Source: Novosphingobium sp. (GTDB lineage Bacteria; Pseudomonadota; Alphaproteobacteria; Sphingomonadales; Sphingomonadaceae). Taken from it: 49,174 nucleotides of DNA. Both the position numbers and the translations under genes were made by a program. The notes beneath the pieces were generated by a model. The model saw nothing but the letters and a program-made list of their open reading frames with translations, ran no database searches and was not told the origin of the DNA. This document shows positions 43,557-49,174 of this stretch, piece by piece. Each line of letters begins with the position of its first letter. The stretch's first letter is position 1. The stretch covers positions 1-49,174 of the forward strand of contig NZ_JANXWG010000006.1 of NCBI RefSeq assembly GCF_025351285.1, read 5' to 3'.

Positions 43557-45320
43557 ATGACGGGTTGGGATGATACCAGCGTGATCGAGCAGGACGGGCT
43601 GCAAACAGCCGAGTCCACCGCAACTGCTCCAACAACCGAAAGCCGCCGTAAGGTGGATCGGCGCGGACTGCTGTCGTTCGCATCGACGCTGTCGGCGGCG
43701 AGCGCCGGATCGTTGGCGCTCGAAGGGTGCGGCGAAAGCGGGGGCACGCCGACGCCGACGCCAACGCCCACTCCGACGCCTACCCCGACCCCGACACCAA
43801 CCCCCACCGTCACCGGCACCTCGGCTTCGCGCTTCCTGTCGCAGGCGGCGATCGGCTATGCCAAGGCCGATGTCACGACGGTTGCCAGCAGCGGGTTCGA
43901 TGCCTGGATCACCGGCCAGTTCGCACTGGCCCGGCCGCAGAAGTTCTACGATTTCCTGACCACCAACGGCTACAACGTGTCTGCCAACCAGAACACTGCG
44001 AGCGGCTACGAGCCGATGATCTGGTCGCAACTGATGGGCAGCGCCGATATTCTGCGCCAGCGCGTGGGGTTGGCGCTGCTCGACATGTGGGTGGTTTCGA
44101 TCGACGGCTTCGGCGGAAGCTGGAAGCCGTTCGTGATGGCGGATTACCTCGATCGGTTGTGGGACAACGCTTTCGGCAACTACCGCAACCTGATGGAGGC
44201 CGTTTCCACCAGCGTGGGCATGGGGCTGTACCTGACCTTCCTGGGCAGCGTGAAGGCCAACGCGAACGGCTTCATCCCGGATGAGAACTATGCGCGCGAA
44301 TTGATGCAACTGTTCACGATCGGGCTCTATCAGCTCAACCCGGACGGGACCAACGTGCTGAGCGGCGGCAACCCGGTGCCGACGTATACGCAGGCCGATG
44401 TCTCGCAAGGCGCGCGGGTGTGGACCGGCTATACTTACGCCAACAACGACAACAGCACCCCCAACCGCATCCCGCTCGGTCTGTCGATCACCGCGGCCAA
44501 CCACGAAACCGGCGCCACCAGCTTCATCGGTATCAACATCCCCGCCGGCAGCGATGGTGCCACCGCGCGCATGCTGGCGCTCGACGGGTTGTTCAACCAC
44601 GCCAACACGCCGCCGTTCGTCTCGAAGCAGATGATCCAGCATCTTGTCACCAGTAACCCTTCGCCCGCTTATGTAGCGCGAGTTTCCGCGGTGTTTGCCA
44701 ACAACGGCAAGGGCGCGCGCGGCGACATGCAGGCAGTGGTCCGCTCGATCCTGACCGACACCGAAGCGCGCGACGACGGCCAGGCAACCAGCACCACTTT
44801 CGGCAAGCTGCGCGAACCGGTGGTGCGGCTGGTGCAATGGGCCAGGGCCTTCAACGTCACATCGCCAACCAGTCTCTGGCCCTTCGGCAACGTGTCATCG
44901 ACCGCGAACCGCATCGGCGAAAGCCCCGGCCATGCGCCCAGCGTGTTCAACTGGTTCCGCCCCGGCTATGCCGTGCAGGGTGCGATCGCCAATGCCGGGC
45001 TGGTTGCGCCCGAATTCCAGATCACCAACGAGCCGCAGATCGTGGCTTACGTCAACTACATGCAAAGCGTGATCGTGAACGGCGCGGGCGAGGCCAAGCC
45101 CGACTATTCGTCGCTGACCACGCTTGCCACCGACAGCGCGGCCTTGCTGGCCGAACTCAACCTTGTGCTGGCGGCCAACCAGATCTCGGCAGCGACGCTG
45201 GCCTCGATGAAAACCGCGCTCGACACGATTTCGACCGCCACCAACGCCGGGCTGCTGAACCGCATCTATGCCGCGATCGTGCTGGTGATGGCCTCGCCCG
45301 AATACCTTGTGCTGCGCTGA
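43557..45320 (+). CDS. DUF1800 family protein
   Basis: A 587-residue DUF1800 protein. The start region carries a twin-arginine-like RRKVDRRGLLSF segment followed by a weak hydrophobic stretch ending LALEGCGES, perhaps a lipobox. Next is a threonine-proline linker of about ten TP repeats (near 64-84) and the DUF1800 domain (ASRFLSQAAIGYAKADV, NFARELMQL-like NYARELMQLFTIGL). GGGAG at 43547-43551 fixes ATG 43557. The pair DUF1800-DUF1501 is widespread in bacteria, exported and usually adjacent; no function is established. The downstream gene begins 12 nt later. Confidence 0.85.
   Translation: MTGWDDTSVIEQDGLQTAESTATAPTTESRRKVDRRGLLSFASTLSAASAGSLALEGCGESGGTPTPTPTPTPTPTPTPTPTPTVTGTSASRFLSQAAIGYAKADVTTVASSGFDAWITGQFALARPQKFYDFLTTNGYNVSANQNTASGYEPMIWSQLMGSADILRQRVGLALLDMWVVSIDGFGGSWKPFVMADYLDRLWDNAFGNYRNLMEAVSTSVGMGLYLTFLGSVKANANGFIPDENYARELMQLFTIGLYQLNPDGTNVLSGGNPVPTYTQADVSQGARVWTGYTYANNDNSTPNRIPLGLSITAANHETGATSFIGINIPAGSDGATARMLALDGLFNHANTPPFVSKQMIQHLVTSNPSPAYVARVSAVFANNGKGARGDMQAVVRSILTDTEARDDGQATSTTFGKLREPVVRLVQWARAFNVTSPTSLWPFGNVSSTANRIGESPGHAPSVFNWFRPGYAVQGAIANAGLVAPEFQITNEPQIVAYVNYMQSVIVNGAGEAKPDYSSLTTLATDSAALLAELNLVLAANQISAATLASMKTALDTISTATNAGLLNRIYAAIVLVMASPEYLVLR
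43746..43808 (+). repeat. Thr-Pro codon repeat tract
   Basis: A run of ACN-CCN codon pairs encodes about ten Thr-Pro repeats in the DUF1800 linker. Such tracts can change length by replication slippage. It is inside the coding sequence and not a CRISPR. Confidence 0.85.
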
Positions 45321-45332
45321 AGGACTGACGCA

Positions 45333-46742
45333 ATGACCATGCCCATAATCTTTGGGGACGCCTCGCGCCGCGCCTTCCTCAAGCGCGCTTCCGCCGTCAG
45401 CCTGGTCGGCGGAGCCGCGCCTTTCGTGATGAACCTGGCCTCGATCGGCGAGGCTGCCGCCGCCACCGCCACCGATTACAAGGCGCTGGTTTGTGTGTTC
45501 CTTTATGGCGGCAACGATTACGCCAACACGCTGGTGCCTTTCGACGCCGCGCAATACGCGGTTTATGCCGCGCAGCGGCCGGGGCTCAACTACTCGCAGG
45601 CATCTGTAACGCCCACAGTGCTCAAACCGAGCGTGGCGCTGCCCAACGGCGCGCAATACGCGCTGGCACCCGAACTGGCCAAACTGCTGCCGATCTTCGA
45701 CGCGGGCAAGATGGCGGTGATGCTGAACGTGGGCACGCTGGTCCAGCCGACCACCAAGGCGCAGTATCAGGCCAACAGCGTGCCGCTGCCGCCCAAGTTG
45801 CTCAGCCACAATGACCAGCAAAGTTATTGGCAAAGCTCTAAGCCCGAAGGCGCAACTTCGGGCTGGGGCGGGCGTATCGGCGACCTGCTGCAATCGGGCA
45901 ACGGCACTTCCACGCTGACCTGCATCAATGCCGCGGGCAACGCGGTGTTCCTGACCGGCACCGCCGCGGTGCAATACGCAATCTCGCCCTCGGGCCCGAT
46001 CGCGCTCAACGCCCGCAATTCGCTGCAAGGTTCGGCGCAGGCGGCCACGTTGCTCCAGCAACTGATCGGCGGCAGTGGCAGCAGCCACTTGTTCGGCACC
46101 GAATACGGCACCATCGGCAAGCGTTCGCTCGGGCTCTACAGCCAGATCACCACCGCGCTGGCCACTGCGCCCGTAACCACTACGGTGTTCCCCGCCGCTG
46201 CCGACACGCAATCCTCGCTCGGCGCGCAGTTGCAGGAGGTCGCCAAGCTGATCTCCGTGTCGAACGAGCTTGGCGCCAAGCGGCAGGTGTTCTTCGTCTC
46301 GACCGGCCGATTCGACACTCACGATGGTCTGGACACGATCCACCCGCTGCTAATGACCAACCTGGCAGACGCGCTGAGGGCATTTTATGATACGACCGTG
46401 GAACTGGGCATTTCCGATAAGGTCACGACTTTTACCGCCTCGGACTTCGGCCGCGCGCTGACTTCGAACAACGACGGCACCGATCACGGCTGGGGTTCGA
46501 TGCATTTCGTGCTGGGCGGCGCGGTCAAGGGCGGGCGCTATTACGGGATCAATCCAACGCTCGCCAACAACGGCCCCGACGATATCGGCCAGGGCCGGCT
46601 GGTACCGACGATGTCGGTCGACCAATATGGCGCAACGATGGCGAGCTGGTTCGGCGTTTCGGCCAGCAACCTTTCTACTGTTCTTCCTAATATTGGCAAC
46701 TACACTGGTAGTCCACTTGGTACTGATGTCGGGTTTATTTGA
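45333..46742 (+). CDS. DUF1501 family protein with Tat signal
   Basis: A 469-residue DUF1501 protein. The N-terminus SRRAFLKRAS is a twin-arginine signal, so the protein is likely folded before export. The core has ALVCVFLYGGNDYANTLVPF, LLSHNDQQSYWQSS, FDTHDGLDTIHPLL and TASDFGRALTSNNDGTDHGWG. The domain resembles sulfatase/alkaline-phosphatase-like folds, but activity is not proven. AAGGA lies 8 nt before ATG 45333. Odd: the last 25 or so codons switch to AT-ending codons, unlike the rest of the gene, leading straight into an AT-rich gap. Confidence 0.87.
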   Translation: MTMPIIFGDASRRAFLKRASAVSLVGGAAPFVMNLASIGEAAAATATDYKALVCVFLYGGNDYANTLVPFDAAQYAVYAAQRPGLNYSQASVTPTVLKPSVALPNGAQYALAPELAKLLPIFDAGKMAVMLNVGTLVQPTTKAQYQANSVPLPPKLLSHNDQQSYWQSSKPEGATSGWGGRIGDLLQSGNGTSTLTCINAAGNAVFLTGTAAVQYAISPSGPIALNARNSLQGSAQAATLLQQLIGGSGSSHLFGTEYGTIGKRSLGLYSQITTALATAPVTTTVFPAAADTQSSLGAQLQEVAKLISVSNELGAKRQVFFVSTGRFDTHDGLDTIHPLLMTNLADALRAFYDTTVELGISDKVTTFTASDFGRALTSNNDGTDHGWGSMHFVLGGAVKGGRYYGINPTLANNGPDDIGQGRLVPTMSVDQYGATMASWFGVSASNLSTVLPNIGNYTGSPLGTDVGFI

Positions 46743-46994
46743 AAAATCGTATCGATATATTTTAATCGATCGTATAATTTGCAATAAAATACTATTTTCG
46801 TCACGAAATGCTGTGATAAATTTTGCCGCCTTCAAAACTTTGACCGCGCAAACGTGTTGTTCAAAACGTGTATTTCCAGCGACCATAACTCCGCTCGATG
46901 TCGCACCGATTTACACCGATCGGACCTATGGTCGCTGAGCGCCGATCCCGACCCTGCCAATTGAAAAGCGCTCGTTCGCGGGCCAAATTCGGCC
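46743..46994. other. AT-rich gap at the edge of the remnant region
   Basis: About 250 bases, conspicuously AT-rich in the first 100, with ATCGAT repeats flanking ATATTTTA. It contains the inverted repeat described separately. No gene was recognised. It marks the change from intact operons to gene remnants. Confidence 0.6.
46877..46937. repeat. Inverted repeat with 11-bp perfect arms
   Basis: CAGCGACCATA at 46877-46887 and its exact complement TATGGTCGCTG at 46927-46937, with 39 bases between. It could be a large hairpin terminator for the DUF1800/DUF1501 transcript or a remnant of element ends. Confidence 0.55.
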
Positions 46995-47690
46995 TCAGTC
47001 GATTGCTTCACCCATCAGCATCTGGCTCGTCGCCTTGAGCGGAAGCGCAGTGTAGGACAGAAACTGCGTCATCCCGACGAACAGCAGGTCGTTTTCTGAA
47101 TCGACCCAGAACCATGTGCCAGCCGCGCCATCCCAGTGATAAGTGCCTTTGCAGACAGGCATTCCGGCAAGCTCCGGGTCGGTGAATAGAACCCCGTTGT
47201 AGCCAAAGCCGAAGCCTGGCCGAAATTTCTGGTGTTCGGCGACAAAGCGCGTCTCGAGCAGATCGTTCGGAAGGCGATTGGTCATCTGTGCGCGCACGGC
47301 TTGAGCGCTGACAATGTGCTCACCGTCCAGTTCGCCGCCGTTGAGAAGCATCTGTGCGAAGCGGGCATAGTCGTATGCGGTAGAGAACAACCCGCTGCCA
47401 CCCATCGCCAGCCTCGGTTCGCTTTCAGAGTCTGGCTGCAAGGGATTGGCGATCGGCGTTAGCGGGGCATCACCCATCTTGAGGTAAAGCGTCACGAGGC
47501 GATGCCGTTTTCGGGGAGCGATGAAAAAGCTGGTATCTTCCATCCCTAGCGGATCGAATATGTGTTGGCGCATGATTTGGGGCAGCGATTGCCCACTCAA
47601 CCGCTCGATGATCGCGCCCTGCACATCCATAGACATGCTGTAACGCCAGCATGAACCCGGTTGATAGCCGAGCGGCAGCGTGGCCAACAG
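46995..47690 (-). pseudogene. 5'-truncated serine hydrolase (beta-lactamase family)
   Basis: The C-terminal two-thirds of a class-C-like serine hydrolase/esterase. Recognisable are LATLPLGYQPGSCWRYSMSMD, IIERLSGQSLPQIM, FDPLGMEDTSFFI, GGSGLFSTAYDYARFAQMLLNGG and the late YHWDGAAGTWFWVD (HxG motif). The N-terminal part with the SxxK nucleophile is absent. The frame upstream of about 47690 reads only the antisense of the PEP-CTERM gene, so the open frame to 47966 is not its true start. The loss of the catalytic serine makes it a pseudogene. Confidence 0.75.
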
Positions 47691-48123
47691 GTGCAATTGT
47701 GGCACATCTGGAGGGGACAGCCCTGCGGCTGGTGGAAAGGCGGGCGGTCCAGTCCTTAAGTCAGGTCCCGCTGGTAACGGGTCCGGCCCGAAAATCGCGC
47801 CGAGCCCTGAACATGGCCACCACCCCGATCCGGGGTCCAAACCCGGTCCCGACCATAAGCCTGACCCAGATGCGGATTGCCATTGCACTTCGACTTCGGG
47901 CGAAAGCGGCAGCGGTGGTGCGACCAGCAGCGGTGGCACGAGCAGCGGCGGCGGAATGACAAGCACGTCTGGCGGCGCGACCGATGTTCCCGAGCCTGGT
48001 ATGCTCGGACTTGTGGTGCTGGGCTTGGTTGCCTTAGGCCTTATTCGCAGTCGCCGGCACCGCGCCGAATTCCGTCGGAGTCGAGCAATTACATACTTTC
48101 ACGCGGACAGAAGCGAGTACTAG
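47680..48123 (+). CDS. PEP-CTERM sorting-signal protein, 5' end uncertain
   Basis: The frame encodes a Gly/Ser/Pro-rich, low-complexity protein with a clear PEP-CTERM tail: VPEP at 47986-47997, a hydrophobic helix (MLGLVVLGLVALGLI) and a basic end (RSRRHR). Such tails are processed by an exosortase and direct proteins to the envelope. The predicted beginning overlaps the truncated hydrolase, no signal peptide is visible, and a further 18 or so residues follow the basic cluster. Most likely the 5' end was lost at the junction near 47690, leaving a fragment. No exosortase gene is in the window. Confidence 0.6.
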   Translation: MANRCNCGTSGGDSPAAGGKAGGPVLKSGPAGNGSGPKIAPSPEHGHHPDPGSKPGPDHKPDPDADCHCTSTSGESGSGGATSSGGTSSGGGMTSTSGGATDVPEPGMLGLVVLGLVALGLIRSRRHRAEFRRSRAITYFHADRSEY

Positions 48124-48169
48124 ATCCGCATCCAGGCATACGTCACGTATGGTGCTCACTCCGTGGCGT

Positions 48170-48720
48170 CCCCCCAGCGCCTCGTAGAGGTTGATCGCCG
48201 CCGTCAGCCGATCTTGGCGCGCATCGATCGCCGCCATCGGCAAGGCCAATTCAATGCGTCGACTTTCGAGCAAGCCAGTCAGATCAATTGCGGTATTGAG
48301 ACGATGCCAACTCCATGGTGCGCCTAGCCATATCGAGCGATTATTCGAAAATGGGTTCTCGCTGCTGACCCAATTCGACGGCGGATAGCGTGTTGACCGC
48401 TTCCTGCGCCGCCTGCAGCAGCGCTAGCCGATATAGCGCAAGGCTCTCTTGTTGTCTTGCGGTCGCCTCGTCATATCGTGCCTGCAATCGCCAGCGCCGA
48501 AACACAGGCGCAAATATACTTGACTCAAACGTGGCCATCCAACCGAGGGGACCCGCAGCGGCCAGGGCTTGCCCTAACCCGCCAGCGGTAAGCCGCAAGG
48601 CCGGCAAAGAGGCTGCACGCGCCGCGGCGATTTCGCCCCGAGCGGCGGCTAAGCGTCGTTCGACTGCTGGCAGATATGGTTTACGAACGGTGAGCGCCAC
48701 AGGCCGAGCGGGATCGTCTG
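48170..48720 (-). pseudogene. Decayed outer-membrane efflux protein (TolC/NodT-like)
   Basis: Fragments of an outer-membrane factor of a tripartite efflux pump. The frame at 48341-48700 reads PYLPAVERRLAAARGEIAAARA, then IFAPVFRRWRLQARYDEA and EAVNTLSAVELGQQRE. After a stop and a frame shift, the end continues as LLESRRIELALPMAAIDARQDRL and INLYEALGG. The part between shows at least one more shift (ARRTMELASSQYRN in another frame). The N-terminal half is missing, cut off where the IS3-type sequence begins. A clear pseudogene. Confidence 0.7.
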
Positions 48721-48778
48721 AGCTGCTGCCGGTCTCATGGACACCGAGTTAAGGTGTTTTTGGGACCGGAGGATGTAA

Positions 48779-49069
48779 ATGCAACGACGGAAGTTCAGCC
48801 GAGAGTTCAAGCTTGAGGCGGTGAAGTTGGTCCGCGATCGGGGCGTGGCGGTGGCACAGGCCGCCCGGGACTTGGACCTGCACGAGAATGTGCTGCGTAA
48901 ATGGGTCCGCGAAGCGGAAGCCGATCCGCGGTCGGCGTTTCCTGGCAATGGCCAGATGAAGCCTGAGAACCAGGAGATTGAGCGGCTGCGCCGCGAGCTT
49001 GCCAGGATGAAGGCGGAACGTGACATCCTAAAAAAAGCCGCGGCCTACTTTGCCAGGGACTCGATATGA
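48779..49069 (+). CDS. IS3-family transposase OrfA
   Basis: A 96-residue OrfA with an HTH domain (REFKLEAVKLVRDRGVAVAQ, then LDLHENVLRKWVRE) and a C-terminal leucine-zipper-like helix (EIERLRRELARMKAERDILKKAAAYF). It binds the element ends and dimerises. GGAGG at 48768-48772 precedes ATG 48779. It overlaps orfB by ATGA. Confidence 0.9.
   Translation: MQRRKFSREFKLEAVKLVRDRGVAVAQAARDLDLHENVLRKWVREAEADPRSAFPGNGQMKPENQEIERLRRELARMKAERDILKKAAAYFARDSI
49030..49037 (+). promoter_or_regulatory. Programmed -1 frameshift slippery site
   Basis: The run A7-G in the ILKKAA codons of orfA is the classic IS3-family slippery heptamer. A -1 slip here would fuse OrfA to OrfB and produce the active transposase. 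Confidence 0.75.
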
Positions 49070-49174
49070 AGTTCGGGTTCATCGCAAAGCATCGAGGAAT
49101 CTGGCCGGTGTCATGGATTTGCGGGGCGCTCCCAGATTTTTGGCGGTGTCTCGCGCAGTGGCTTTCATGCTTGG
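49066..49174 (+). pseudogene. IS3-family transposase OrfB, start only, with a likely frameshift
   Basis: The frame opens MKFGFIAKHRGIWPV, typical of IS3-group OrfB, and then WICGAL. In such elements GAL is usually followed by GVSRSGFHAW; that sequence is present here but shifted by 13 extra bases (CCAGATTTTTGGC, 49132-49144). The insertion puts the rest out of frame, so this copy is probably inactive unless it is a sequencing error. The gene runs off the window. Confidence 0.65.

Larger units (their letters stand above)
48730..49174 (+). mobile_element. IS3-family insertion sequence, left part
   Basis: An insertion sequence with the IS3-family two-frame transposase begins near 48730 and continues past the window end. 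It interrupts the efflux pseudogene. The left boundary is approximate, since the terminal inverted repeat cannot be confirmed without the right end. The reading frames are described as orfA and orfB. Confidence 0.75.

Noticed and set aside
43746..43808. Short tandem repeats that might be a CRISPR
   Set aside because: They are in-frame Thr-Pro codons without spacers and no cas genes are nearby.
43137..44837. A 566-codon minus-strand open frame across virB11 and DUF1800
   Set aside because: It spans two well-supported genes on the other strand and has arginine/histidine-rich antisense composition.
1..49174. tRNA, rRNA or prophage genes
   Set aside because: No cloverleaf, rRNA signature or phage structural gene was recognised on either strand by eye.

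Overview
The window looks like chromosomal DNA from a GC-rich alphaproteobacterium, most likely of the order Sphingomonadales. The evidence is a UrcA-family protein, a TonB-dependent receptor with an aromatic C-terminus, paired sterol-desaturase-family proteins, a PEP-CTERM tail, and dense operons whose genes overlap by ATGA or GTGA. This is inference from gene content; no rRNA or other phylogenetic marker is present.

Layout. (1) 49-4716, minus strand: an operon of two DUF969/DUF979 permease-like proteins, a DUF2891 protein and a secreted amidohydrolase. (2) 5056-10335, plus strand: two sterol-desaturase-family membrane proteins, a small membrane protein, a LysR regulator and a TPR-sulfotransferase. 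Three copies of one 17-bp dyad (CATAGA-N5-TCTATG), each fitting the LysR T-N11-A rule, lie upstream of the two desaturase genes and the regulator, so this is probably a local regulon. (3) 10358-11178: two small exported proteins, one of them UrcA. (4) 22192 down to 11219, minus strand: a nine-gene nitrogen-assimilation operon. It encodes an ABC importer, a NikR-like regulator, two DUF1989 proteins, a biotin-dependent urea/guanidine carboxylase, allophanate hydrolase and a terminal beta-propeller. Such operons were long annotated as urea degradation, and work on DUF1989 proteins points to guanidine as the substrate. (5) 22794-26211, plus strand: a TonB-dependent receptor and a metallo-beta-lactamase-fold hydrolase. 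(6) 26222-34911: a signalling-like cluster with a SLOG-like four-helix membrane protein, three tandem secreted trypsin-family proteins (the third has lost its whole catalytic triad), a small lipoprotein and a TIR-membrane-TPR protein. (7) 35285-43371, plus strand: a compact type IV secretion operon, virB2-B3-B4-B6-B8-B9-B10-B11, with no virB1, virB5, virB7, virD4 or relaxase in view. (8) 43557-46742: a DUF1800/DUF1501 pair. (9) 46743-49174: an AT-rich gap, then gene remnants (5'-truncated serine hydrolase, PEP-CTERM gene of uncertain start, decayed outer-membrane efflux gene) next to an IS3-family element that runs off the window.

How the genes work together. In the nitrogen operon, import, carboxylation, deimination and allophanate hydrolysis form a complete route from guanidine to ammonia and CO2. 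The most unusual part is region 6: a predicted nucleotide sensor, three exported protease paralogues including a pseudo-protease, and a TIR protein, directly beside a type IV secretion operon. I propose it as a candidate undescribed envelope-stress or defence system. That is inference from arrangement and domains, not an established function.
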